Positions 36,371 through 48,505 of a stretch of 64,000 bases of DNA are shown in pieces; the first letter of the stretch is position 1; each line of letters opens with the position of its first letter. The position numbers and the translations under genes are program-made. Source of the DNA: Isoetes taiwanensis (lineage: Eukaryota > Streptophyta > Lycopodiopsida > Isoetales > Isoetaceae); the NCBI GenBank assembly GCA_021234155.1, contig JAJEKV010000003.1, forward strand, positions 12,211,819-12,275,818, read 5' to 3'. The notes below the pieces were generated by a model that worked only from the letters and a program-made list of their open reading frames with translations, was not told the origin of the DNA and searched no databases.

Positions 36371-39300
36371 CCCAGCCTGAACTAGTAAACCTAGACCAGA
36401 CATCTGCCTCGGTCAATCCCTTGGCAGTATTATCACCCTGATACTAGACTGAGCATCTCTAGATCAGTGTCCTTTTACCCATTTTTACTTGTTCATTCCT
36501 GTATGTTTCAGCCAATATAGCATTTTTTTATCCATAAAACAACAGTAGAATCATAATATTTCAACAAAAGTACTTTTCTTATCATTACTGTCTTGTCAAT
36601 ATTTAAGCATTTCAGCATGTATTGATCATAAATCATTGCAAGAAGTATTTATCCAGTAAGCATCATATTGTTTCAATATCTGGAGACTAATGTAGCAGAT
36701 AGTATTTTAATTACAAGCTTGATCTTTTCTAGTCACAGACTATTGCTAGAAAGCAAAGCTAAAATGATAATATTTTAAAAGAAAACCGCTTTATGTGATG
36801 CCTTTGCCCGGTGTGAACTTCTTAGTGACAAACTTCAAGAACAAAATGAGCAAGATCTCCATCATTCTTCCAAACAAATCCAACTACAAAAGCAAAGGGA
36901 ACAATGGGAAGAAAATCCCGCACTGCAGACCAATCAATACCCCGTTAGCGTAAAAGCGGTATCGGGGCAAGGGCCAAAAGGTACATTGGGATTTTCAGCT
37001 CTTCGCCGATTACCCATTGTGCCTCTTGCCCCTACCCGATTAGAAAAGCCTAAAAGAATGAACGAGAATAAAATGCAACCGCATAGACATCTCATCGACC
37101 ATTAATAACACATTTTACATGACATTTAGAACTGCAAAGATCATTATTTAACCTGCGGTATGTATTTGCAGATTCTAAAATAATCATAGAACCCCGACTA
37201 TTATATCGGACCTATATCGCATCTGCGTTGTTGTTCTACAATAGCCTCATCTATAAATCAGTATATTATGCAACAACTAGGAGCTAGCAAAACATAAATG
37301 GGATTAAAACCTTGCCTATACTCTTCTAGAATTAATTCTAGATAGACATCTATATGTCGCACTCTTTCATGTGCGGGGCTTAAGTTCTCAATGAAGTTTA
37401 AACCGGGAACATCTACCATTTTGCATGCTTGCTCAAAACGGTAAAAACCAAAGATTGAAATATGCATAGAACCTTGTTTGTAAGCTGCTCCATATCATTC
37501 GAAGCTTCAAAGATCTTTCGGGCATGGAGAATAGACTCTGCTCAAGCCACCGCAAAGACACTCCATGCATTTGCAAAATGAGGTAAGCATTTGCATATTC
37601 TCGTGCAAATGAAAAGTACTCCATATATTTCAATTCGGGGATCATTAACCGATGGCAACCAGAGATCCGCACTTTCTCTTCTAAAATAATTCTTCCTCGG
37701 CCATCTAGAGAAGCACATCATTCCGCCTCTATTTTTGAAGACCCGCTTTCAAACCCCAAATACGGTTTGTTAAAAATCGGCCTACAACTCAGCCATTGCA
37801 TATATTGTTCCCGCCTAATCTGTCTATTATCGCCCGGATCATACGGTTCTATACATCCTTTCTCATCTTTCTTATCCATAGGCGGGTACGAGGCGTACGC
37901 CAAGAGTCTCATGTTAGGGCAGCCGCTAAGAGCATGTATGTTAGGGCAACCGAAAAAAACCCCAACGTTAGTTCTCTACTGGCCAATGTGAACCATGAAT
38001 TTTGACTCTTGCAAATATTATCTTCATAACAGACCATTGCCCTTGCATTTCTCTAGAGTTGAGTCCTTGAAGATAATTTGTAGAGCTCGTATAAGCAAAT
38101 CACCACGAAAGGATTGCATCGTTCTAACATTTCATAATGGTAAACGTGCAACAAATGTAATAAATGAAATGGTCATGCTTAAACCACCATTTGGCCAATG
38201 CCAATAAGTTACATGCCAAACTTGCCCTAATCTAGAACTACATCTTGTAATTGTGCATCTAGAAAACTTTGCCATGTGAAATAATGCATCTGGTTAGATC
38301 TTGAGTTATAGTCCAGTTTCAGTATTGGAAAAATTTCCCATTGGACCTACACAAATAATTCGACTCAGACATTGCCTCCTAGTGGACAATGGTCCTTGAA
38401 TTTACCCAAAGGTAAACATGCACTCCAAGGTGATCATTTGATTAAATGCACACAATGTTGAATATCAATTATCATATTTGCATTAATAAAAAAAACCCTA
38501 CCACCTACCGTGGAATGAGGGTAAACACACCTTGATAGTATCAATCTGTGACCATGGGGAGAGCTAACCCCCACTGCCACAGCAGGGGTTAAGCCTCATC
38601 CCATAATTTAAAGCAGAAGGAGATTCTAGATTAAGAACATACCTTGTTAATGGAGTTTTTGGAAACTAGAGCACCAACTAGAGCACCACTGTGCTGTTGT
38701 GTGCTGTCATATTGACATAATTATATAGCCAACTGGCATATGTAAAGTAGACAACTATAGAGCCAACTGGCATCAGTATAGTGTCAAGCCTCATGGCCAA
38801 TCTCATCTTGGTTGCATTTTGCAGGTTTCCATAGTATCATGTAGGTGGTATAACCTCATACTCTTCCTCATCATATGCGTCCTGCATAAATAATATCTAA
38901 CAGAAAAGTAACTTTGCAAAATCAATATGTTGTCTACTAGAAATGTCAATGCAATCAGCCATATATTTACTTTTCCTAAGTTGCGACTTAGGGCGACTTA
39001 AATGCTCATACAACTAGCCAATAGGTAGAGGACAACACCGGATATCTCCGGTGTGATGAAGTGTCTAAAAAACCCGGCTGAACTAGTAAACCTAGACCGG
39101 ACATCCGCCTCGGTCAATCCCTTGGCGATATTATCATCACCCCGATACTAGACTGAGCATCTCTAGATCAGTGTCCTTTTACCCATTTTTACTTGTTCAT
39201 TCCTGTATGTTTCAGCCAATATAGCATTTTTTTATCCATAAAGCAACAGTAGAATCATAATATTTCAACAAAAGTACTTTTCTTATCATTACTGTCTTGT

Positions 39301-42300
39301 CAATATTTAAGCATTTCAGCATGTATTGATCATAAATCATTGCAAGAAGTATTTATCCAGTAAGCATCATATTGTTTCAATATCTGGAGACTAATGTAGC
39401 AGATAGTATTTTAATTACAAGCTTGATCTTTTCTAGTCACAGACTATTGCTAGAAAGCAAAGCTAAAATGATAATATTTTAAAGAAAACCGTTTATGTGA
39501 TGCCTTTGCCAGTGTGAACTTCTTAGTGACAAACTTCAGCAACAAAATGAGCAAGATCTCCATCATTCTTCCAGCCAAATCCAACTACAAAAGCAAAGGG
39601 AACAATGGGAAGAAAATCCCATACCTGCAGCCAATCAATACCTTGTTAGCGTAAAAACGGTATCAGGGCAAGGGCCAAAAGGTACATTGGGATTTTCAGC
39701 TCTTCGCTGATTACCCATTGTGCCTCTTGCCCCCCGCCGATTAGAAAAGCCTAAAAAGAATGAACGGAGAATAAAATGCAACTGCATAGACATCTGTCAG
39801 CCATTAATAACACATTTTACATGACATTTAGAACTGCAGTATCATTATTTAACTGCAGTATGTATTTGCAGATTCTAAAATAATCATAGAACCTGACTAT
39901 TATATCAGACCTATATCGCATCTGCGTATTGTTCCTGCAATAGCCTCATCTATAAATCTGTATATTATGCAACAACTAGGAGCTAGCAAAACATAAATGG
40001 GATTAAAACCTTGCCGAATACTCTTCTAGAATTAATTCTAGATAGACATCTATATGTCGCACTCTTTCATGTGCAGGCTTAAGTTCTCACGTAGTTTAAA
40101 CTGGGAACATCTACCATTTTGCATGCTTGCTCAAAACTGGTAAAAAACCAAAGATTGAAATATGCATAGAACCTGTTTGTAAGCTGCTCCATATCATTCG
40201 AAGCTTCAAAGATCTTTCAGGCATGGAGAATAGACTCTGCTCAAGCCACCGCAGCACTCCATGCATTTGCAAAATGAGGTAAGCATTTGCATATTCTCCA
40301 GGCAAATGAAAAGTACTCCATATATTTCAATTCAGGGATCACATTCCCGATGGCAACTCGTAGATCCGACACTTTCTCTTCTAAAATAATTCTTCCTCGG
40401 CCATCTAGAGAAGCACATCATTCCGTCTCTATTTTTGAAGACTGGCTTTCAAACCCCAGCTACGGTTTGTTAAAAATCGGCCTACAACTCAGCCATTGCA
40501 TATATTGTTCCTGGCCTAATCTGTCTATTATCGCCAGATCATACGGTTCTATACATCCTTTCTCATCTTTCTTATCCATAGCTGGCAGTCAGAGGCAGCC
40601 GCCCAAGAGTCTGCATGTTAGGGCAGCCGCTAAGAGCATGTATGTTAGGGCAACCGAAAAAAACCCCAACGTTAGTTCTCTACTGGCCAATGTGAACCAT
40701 GAATTTTGACTCTTGCAAATATTATCTTCATAAAAGACCATTGCCCTTGCATTTCTCTAGAGTTGAGTCCTTGAAGATAATTTGTAGAGCTCGTATAAGC
40801 AACTGCCTGAAAGGATTGCATCGTTCTAACATTTCATAATGGTAAACGTGCAACAAATGTAATAAATGAAATGGTCATGCTTAAACCACCATTTGGCCAA
40901 TGCCAATAAGTTACATGCCAAACTTGCCCTAATCTAGAACTACATCTTGTAATTGTGCATCTAGAAAACTTTGCCATGTGAAATAATGCATCTGGTTAGA
41001 TCTTGAGTTATAGTCCAGTTTCAGTATTGGAAAAATTTCCCATTGGACCTACACAAATAATTCGACTCAGACATTGCCTCCTAGTGGACAATGGTCCTTG
41101 AATTTACCCAAAGGTAAACATGCACTCCATGGTGATCATTTGATTAAATGCACACAATGTTGAATATCAATTATCGTATTTGCATTAATAAAAAAAACCC
41201 TACCACCTACCGTGGAATGAGGGTAAACACACCTTGATAGTATCAATCTGTGACCATGGGGAGAGCTAACCCCCACTGCCACAGCAGGGGTTAAGCCTCA
41301 TCCCATAATTTAAAGCAGAAGGAGATTCTAGATTAAGAACATACCTTGTTAATGGAGTTTTTGGAAACTAGAGCATCAACTAGAGCACCGCTGTGCTGTT
41401 GTGTGCTATCATATTGACATAATTATATAGCCAACTGGCATATGTAAAGTAGACAACTATAGAGCCAACTGGCATCAGTATAGTGTCAAGCCTCATGGCC
41501 AATCTCATCTTGGTTGCATTTTGCAGGTTTCCATAGTATCATATAGGTGGTATAACCTCATACTCTTCCTCATCATATGCGTCCTGCATAAATAATATCT
41601 AACAGAAAAGTAACTTTGCAAAATCAATATGTTGTCTACTAGAAATGTCAATGCAATCAGCCATATATTTACTTTTCCTAAGTTGCAGCTTAGGACAGCT
41701 TAAATGCTCATACAACTAGCCAATAGGTAGAGGACAACACCAGATATCTCCAGTGTGATGAAGTGTCTAAAAAAAACCCAGCCTGAACTAGTAAACCTAG
41801 ACCAGACATCTGCCTCGGTCAATCCCTTGGCAGTATTATCACCCTGATACTAGACTGAGCATCTCTAGATCAGTGTCCTTTTACCCATTTTTACTTGTTC
41901 ATTCCTGTATGTTTCAGCCAATATAGCATTTTTTATCCATAAAGCAACAGTAGAATCATAATATTTCAACAAAAGTACTTTTCTTATCATTACTGTCTTG
42001 TCAATATTTAAGCATTTCAGCATGTATTGATCATAAATCATTGCAAGAAGTATTTATCCAGTAAGCATCATATTGTTTCAATATCTGGAGACTAATGTAG
42101 CAGATAGTATTTTAATTACAAGCTTGATCTTTTCTAGTCACAGACTATTGCTAGAAAGCAAAGCTAAAATGATAATATTTTAAAGAAAACCGTTTATGTG
42201 ATGCCTTTGCCAGTGTGAACTTCTTAGTGACAAACTTCAGCAACAAAATGAGCAAGATCTCCATCATTCTTCCAGCCAAATCCAACTACAAAAGCAAAGG

Positions 42301-45300
42301 GAACAATGGGAAGAAAATCCCGTACCTGCAGCCAATCAATACCCTGTTAGCGTAAAAACGGTATCAGGGCAAGGGCCAAAAGGTACATTGGGATTTTCAG
42401 CTCTTCGCTGATTACCCATTGTGCCTCTTGCCCTGCCAGTTAGAAAAGCCTAAAAGAATGAACGGAGAATAAAATGCAACTGCATAGACATCTGTCAGCC
42501 ATTAATAACACATTTTACATGACATTTAGAACTGCAGTATCATTATTTAACTGCAGTATGTATTTGCAGATTCTAAAATAATCATAGAACCTGACTATTA
42601 TATCAGACCTATATCGCATCTGCGTATTGTTCCTGCAATAGCCTCATCTATAAATCTGTATATTATGCAACAACTAGGAGCTAGCAAAACATAAATGGGA
42701 TTAAAACCTTGCCGAATACTCTTCTAGAATTAATTCTAGATAGACATCTATATGTCGCACTCTTTCATGTGCAGGCTTAAGTTCTCACGTAGTTTAAACT
42801 GGGAACATCTACCATTTTGCATGCTTGCTCAAAACTGGTAAAAAACCAAAGATTGAAATATGCATAGAACCTGTTTGTAAGCTGCTCCATATCATTCGAA
42901 GCTTCAAAGATCTTTCAGGCATGGAGAATAGACTCTGCTCAAGCCACCGCAGCACTCCATGCATTTGCAAAATGAGGTAAGCATTTGCATATTCTCCAGG
43001 CAAATGAAAAGTACTCCATATATTTCAATTCAGGGATCTGTTACCGATGGCAACTGTAGATCCAGACACTTTCTCTTCTAAAATAATTCTTCCTCGGCCA
43101 TCTAGAGAAGCACATCATTCCGTCTCTATTTTTGAAGACTGGCTTTCAAACCCCAGCTACGGTTTGTTAAAAATCGGCCTACAACTCAGCCATTGCATAT
43201 ATTGTTCCTGGCCTAATCTGTCTATTATCGCCAGATCATACGGTTCTATACATCCTTTCTCATCTTTCTTATCCATAGCTGGCAGTCAGAGGCAGCCGCC
43301 CAAGAGTCTGCATGTTAGGGCAGCCGCTAAGAGCATGTATGTTAGGGCAACCGAAAAAAACCCCAACGTTAGTTCTCTACTGGCCAATGTGAACCATGAA
43401 TTTTGACTCTTGCAAATATTATCTTCATAACAGACCATTGCCCTTGCATTTCTCTAGAGTTGAGTCCTTGAAGATAATTTGTAGAGCTCGTATAAGCAAC
43501 TGCCTGAAAGGATTGCATCGTTCTAACATTTCATAATGGTAAACGTGCAACAAATGTAATAAATGAAATGGTCATGCTTAAACCACCATTTGGCCAATGC
43601 CAATAAGTTACATGCCAAACTTGCCCTAATCTAGAACTACATCTTGTAATTGTGCATCTAGAAAACTTTGCCATGTGAAATAATGCATCTGGTTAGATCT
43701 TGAGTTATAGTCCGCCAAGAGATTGGAAAAATTTCCCATTGGACCTACACAAATAATTCGACTCAGACATTGCCTCCTAGTGGACAATGGTCCTTGAATT
43801 TACCCAAAGGTAAACATGCACTCCAAGGTGATCATTTGATTAAATGCACACAATGTTGAATATCAATTATCATATTTGCATTAATAAAAAAAACCCTACC
43901 ACCTACCGTGGAATGAGGGTAAACACACCTTGATAGTATCAATCTGTGACCATGGGGAGAGCTAACCCCCACTGCCACAGCAGGGGTTAAGCCTCATCCC
44001 ATAATTTAAAGCAGAAGGAGATTCTAGATTAAGAACATACCTTGTTAATGGAGTTTTTGGAAACTAGAGCACCAACTAGAGCACCACTGTGCTGTTGTGT
44101 GCTGTCATATTGACATAATTATATAGCCAACTGGCATATGTAAAGTAGACAACTATAGAGCCAACTGGCATCAGTATAGTGTCAAGCCTCATGGCCAATC
44201 TCATCTTGGTTGCATTTTGCAGGTTTCCATAGTATCATGTAGGTGGTATAACCTCATACTCTTCCTCATCATATCGTCCCGCATAAATAATATCTAACAG
44301 AAAAGTAACTTTGCAAAATCAATATGTTGTCTACTAGAAATGTCAATGCAATCAGCCATATATTTACTTTTCCTAAGTTGCAGCTTAGGACAGCTTAAAT
44401 GCTCATACAACTAGCCAATAGGTAGAGGACAACACCAGATATCTCCAGTGTGATGAAGTGTCTAAAAAAACCCAAACTGAACTAGTAAACCTAGACCCGG
44501 ACATCCGCCTCTGGTCAATCCCTTGGCAAGATATTATCACCCCGATACTAGACTGAGCATCTCTAGATCAGTGTCCTTTTACCCATTTTTAGTTGTTCAT
44601 TCCTGTATGTTTCAGCCAATATAGCATTTTTTATCCATAAAGCAACAGTAGAATCATAATATTTCAACAAAAGTACTTTTCTTATCATTACTGTCTTGTC
44701 AATATTTAAGCATTTCAGCATGTATTGATCATAAATCATTGCAAGAAGTATTTATCCAGTAAGCATCATATTGTTTCAATATCTGGAGACTAATGTAGCA
44801 GATAGTATTTTAATTACAAGCTTGATCTTTTCTAGTCACAGACTATTGCTAGAAAGCAAAGCTAAAATGATAATATTTTAAAGAAAACCGTTTATGTGAT
44901 GCCTTTGCCAGTGTGAACTTCTTAGTGACAAACTTCAGCAACAAAATGAGCAAGATCTCCATCATTCTTCCAGCCAAATCCAACTACAAAAGCAAAGGGA
45001 ACAATGGGAAGAAAATCCCGTACCTGCAGCCAATCAATACCCTGTTAGCGTAAAAACGGTATCAGGGCAAGGGCCAAAAGGTACATTGGGATTTTCAGCT
45101 CTTCGCTGATTACCCATTGTGCCTCTTGCCCTGCCAGTTAGAAAAGCCTAAAAGAATGAACGGAGAATAAAATGCAACTGCATAGACATCTGTCAGCCAT
45201 TAATAACACATTTTACATGACATTTAGAACTGCAGTATCATTATTTAACTGCAGTATGTATTTGCAGATTCTAAAATAATCATAGAACCTGACTATTATA

Positions 45301-46565
45301 TCGCAGACCTATATCGCATCTCTGGCGTATTGTTCCTGCAATAGCCTCATCTATAAATCTGTATATTATGCAACAACTAGGAGCTAGCAAAACATAAATG
45401 GGATTAAAACCTTGCCGAATACTCTTCTAGAATTAATTCTAGATAGACATCTATATGTCGCACTCTTTCATGTGCAGGCTTAAGTTCTCACGTAGTTTAA
45501 ACTGGGAACATCTACCATTTTGCATGCTTGCTCAAAACTGGTAAAACCAAAGATTGAAATATGCATAGAACCCGCTTTGTAAGCTGCTCCATATCATTCA
45601 AGCTTCAAAGATCTTTCGTGCATGGAGAATAGACTCGCTCAAGCCACCGCAAAGACTCCATGCATTTGCAAAATGAGGTAAGCATTTGCATATTCTCCGT
45701 GCAAATGAAAAGTACTCCATATATTTCAATTCAGGGATCTGCTTCTTCGATGGCAACCGTAGATCCGCACACTCTCTTCTAAAATAATTCTTCCTCGCCA
45801 TCTAGAGAAGCACATCATTCCGCCTCTATTTTTGAAGATCGGCTTTCAAACCCCAGCTACGGTTTGTTAAAAATCGGCCTACAACTCAGCCATTGCATAT
45901 ATTGTTCCTGGCCTAATCTGTCTATTATCGCCAGATCATACGGTTCTATACATCCTTTCTTATCCATAGCTGGCAGTCAGAGGCAGCCGCCCAAGAGTCT
46001 GCATGTTAGGGCAGCCGCTAAGAGCATGTATGTTAGGGCAACCGAAAAAAACCCCAACGTTAGTTCTCTACTGGCCAATGTGAACCATGAATTTTGACTC
46101 TTGCAAATATTATCTTCATAACAGACCATTGCCCTTGCATTTCTCTAGAGTTGAGTCCTTGAAGATAATTTGTAGAGCTCGTATAAGCAACTGCCTGAAA
46201 GGATTGCATCGTTCTAACATTTCATAATGGTAAACGTGCAACAAATGTAATAAATGAAATGGTCATGCTTAAACCACCATTTGGCCAATGCCAATAAGTT
46301 ACATGCCAAACTTGCCCTAATCTAGAACTACATCTTGTAATTGTGCATCTTGCCATGTGAAATAATGCATCTGGTTAGATCTTGAGTTATAGTCCAGTTT
46401 CAGTATTGGAAAAATTTCCCATTGGACCTACACAAATAATTCGACTCAGACATTGCCTCCTAGTGGACAATGGTCCTTGAATTTACCCAAAGGTAAACAT
46501 GCACTCCAAGGTGATCATTTGATTAAATGCACACAATGTTGAATATCAATTATCATATTTGCATT
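36371..46565. repeat. 2.7-kb unit in 3.8 head-to-tail copies
   Basis: Units begin near 36371, 39069, 41776 and 44469 (spacings about 2698, 2707 and 2693 bp), each at a CTGAACTAGTAAACCTAGAC phrase. The fourth copy stops at 46565 in a poly(A) run. No protein family was recognised inside the unit. Minus-strand frames such as 40111-40305 recur in each copy but are broken differently. Each unit holds a GGGCAAGGGCC...TCTTC...CTCTTGCCC hairpin about 600 bp from its start and a GCTAACCCCC...GGGGTTAAGC hairpin. Units 2 and 3 are almost identical; units 1 and 4 differ from them mostly at CAG/CTG sites. Confidence 0.9.
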
Positions 46566-46672
46566 AAAAAAAAAAAAAAAAAAAAAAAACCTAACCCTAA
46601 GTGGCGGGCAGGGGGTACCCGGATGCTCCTGGCGGCCGTAGCGGGGTCGAGGTAGGGGGTGCCCGCCACCCT
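46566..46672 (+). repeat. Poly(A) and leader GC block, right side of the foreign insert
   Basis: A run of 24 A, then CCTAACCCTAAG and GGCGGGCAGGGGGTACCC, a diverged copy of 27876-27992. From here the sequence is again chromovirus leader, sharing GCCGCCATAGCCGCCGGA with the outer element (near 58213). Confidence 0.75.
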
Positions 46673-46813
46673 AAAAACGCGTTCCGCCACTTTTTATTTT
46701 AAAAAAAAAATTCGGGTAAAAATTTCAAAATTTAGTTAAAGGTAACTTTTTCCTTCATTTTTCCTAACGCTTATTGCTCTCTGTGCTCTGCCTAGCCGCC
46801 ATAGCCGCCGGAC

Positions 46814-47677
46814 ATGAAGCTTCCCTCCGCCATAGCCAAACCTCATTCCTTGCCTTCCTCTCCCAAGCGCCCACTTAGCGCCCACCTATTAAGGATGGAG
46901 GAAGCCAAGCAGGTGTACAAGCGCAAGCCTCGCTATTTTAAATCTTCCATAGAGTCTCTGATGGCCGAACTCTTGCCACGCCCAAACTCATCGGCAGAAC
47001 AGGAAGCTAAGACCGAGGAGTTAATAGAACATTTTGTTAAACGTTTCTATGAAGGGGTTAGGATACCATACCCACTCTTCTGCTATAATCAGCGCTTCCT
47101 ATGCAAGCTTAACGCCATCCGGGAAATCTACACCGTAGTTGAAGAGGAAGATGGTGTCCAGAAGTATACACGGTTCTTTCCGCCGGAAGGGGATGAGCAA
47201 GCTGAAGCCGAGGCCATACAAATGCAGGCCCATAACATCCTGCAAATGGCACAAGCAGCGGACCTACAATGGCTTGCAACCGACGACCCTGCTGCGCAAG
47301 CTTTAGGGTACCGTTACCTTGGTAATGGGATGTGTCTTTTTAATGGTGGATCCTACACCATCCCATCTTTTTCGTATGAGGAGGAAACCAATCGTATTAT
47401 CTGGGAAGCCGGAACACCCCCATTTTTCACCGACCAGTTCCAGCGGGCTGTTGAGCAGGACATGCAGGCCAATCCCCCACGGTATTTCTTGGAGCTCAAA
47501 CGCAGAACGGATGTTCGGATAGCCCGGGAAAAACGAGCAGAGGAGCAGGCTATACTTCAGGCACAAGCAGAGAAGGCAGCCCACTTGACAGAGGAGGCTA
47601 CTAAGCTTTGTGAGGGTACTATCCATGCACAGCAAGTAAAACAGGAGCAAGCCCTGAAAAGAACGCGGAGCGTATAG
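46814..47677 (+). CDS. Novel N-terminal domain of the chromovirus H3 protein (inner copy)
   Basis: A 287-residue frame of unknown fold. Shared with the outer copy (58376-59026) are blocks such as [26 protein letters not shown] and [12 protein letters not shown], at low overall identity (my estimate by eye is about 35%). The last 70 residues are Glu/Ala/Lys-rich and probably helical. The frame ends at a TAG, but one extra A in the AAAAG run near 47655 would open it straight into the H3 ORF, so the ancestral product was one protein of about 478 residues: N-domain, linker, H3 fold. ATG follows the leader directly; MEEAKQ at codon 28 is another possible start. It resembles no gag or pol domain I know. 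Confidence 0.75.
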   Translation: MKLPSAIAKPHSLPSSPKRPLSAHLLRMEEAKQVYKRKPRYFKSSIESLMAELLPRPNSSAEQEAKTEELIEHFVKRFYEGVRIPYPLFCYNQRFLCKLNAIREIYTVVEEEDGVQKYTRFFPPEGDEQAEAEAIQMQAHNILQMAQAADLQWLATDDPAAQALGYRYLGNGMCLFNGGSYTIPSFSYEEETNRIIWEAGTPPFFTDQFQRAVEQDMQANPPRYFLELKRRTDVRIAREKRAEEQAILQAQAEKAAHLTEEATKLCEGTIHAQQVKQEQALKRTRSV

Positions 47678-47880
47678 CCAGGGAAGCAACAGAAGCAATT
47701 AAGGAGCGGCTTAAGAAGGAAGAGCAGGAGCGAAATCGTCAAGATCCCCCACCTCCGAATGATCCTTTTCATCGCCGAAAGCAGAAGAGTACGGCCCGTA
47801 AGTCGGGTGCCCAGTACAGAGATCAGCTAAAGGCTCGGGGTGGTGTCACCAAGGCTGCCGGGGACAACCAGCGGGACGAA

Positions 47881-48249
47881 ATGATCCGAAAGGCCCGGCA
47901 TCCAAAGACAGCAGGGAAAACTATTCTCGGAGCCCCACCCCAGCCTAAGAGGAGGCATCGTTACAAGCCTGGCACCGTGGCACTTAGGGAAATAAGGAAG
48001 TATCAGAAGTCTACCGAATTTTTGCTACGGAAACTTCCTTTCCAGCGTTTAGTCCGAGAGATTGCTCAAGAGTACAAGACGGATCTCCGGTTCCAGACGC
48101 ATGCAATTTTAGCACTCCAGGAAGCGGCCGAAGCCTATTTGGTGGCCCTCTTTGGTGATGCCAATTTATGTGCTATCCATGCTAAGCGAGTGACGATAAT
48201 GACAAAGGACCTTCAGCTAGCACGCCGGATCCGTGGGGAACGACCGTGA
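47881..48249 (+). CDS. Histone H3-like domain encoded by the inner chromovirus
   Basis: The last 94 residues align without gaps to plant histone H3 positions 42-135, with about 15 differences by eye. Recognisable blocks: [16 protein letters not shown] (alpha-N, K56 kept), [20 protein letters not shown] (alpha-1, loop 1, K79 kept), [13 protein letters not shown] (H113 kept) and [13 protein letters not shown] (D123 kept; P121 is Thr). Loop 1 has canonical length, unlike most CenH3. Upstream the frame is open back to about 47660 and includes [10 protein letters not shown], reminiscent of H3 residues 4-12, but the region before residue 38 is otherwise unlike the H3 tail. So this is an H3 fold on a different N-terminus, not a whole host histone. 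It was fused to the N-domain before a one-base frameshift. Its stop is at 48247-48249. Confidence 0.9.
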   Translation: MIRKARHPKTAGKTILGAPPQPKRRHRYKPGTVALREIRKYQKSTEFLLRKLPFQRLVREIAQEYKTDLRFQTHAILALQEAAEAYLVALFGDANLCAIHAKRVTIMTKDLQLARRIRGERP

Positions 48250-48505
48250 TTATGTAAAATAATATTTTTGTATGTATGTAACCCGACATATTAATATGAA
48301 TCCTGTTTTGATTTTTTTTATTCAGAGTGTGATTTCCTTTCTTTTATATATGTAATATTAGAAAAAAAAGAAAAAAAAATAATAATAATAATTAGCTGGC
48401 GCCTCGAACGCCGTGCCCAGAAGTTAAAAGTGTCATTCACCTTAGGGTTTCGTGCATTTCTTATTCCTTCTGTTTTCTTTCTCCTCCTATTTTCCTTCTT
48501 CAGCA

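Noticed and set aside
39781-43406. Repeated ORFs in the 2.7-kb units as a conserved gene family
   Set aside because: The frames vary between copies and no protein family is recognisable; could be a broken captured gene but not supportable.
47881-48249. H3 sequence as an ordinary host histone gene or a chance pseudogene inside the element
   Set aside because: Both elements carry it at the same place, in one frame with the same novel N-domain, without a normal H3 tail or its own start, and with mostly synonymous differences.
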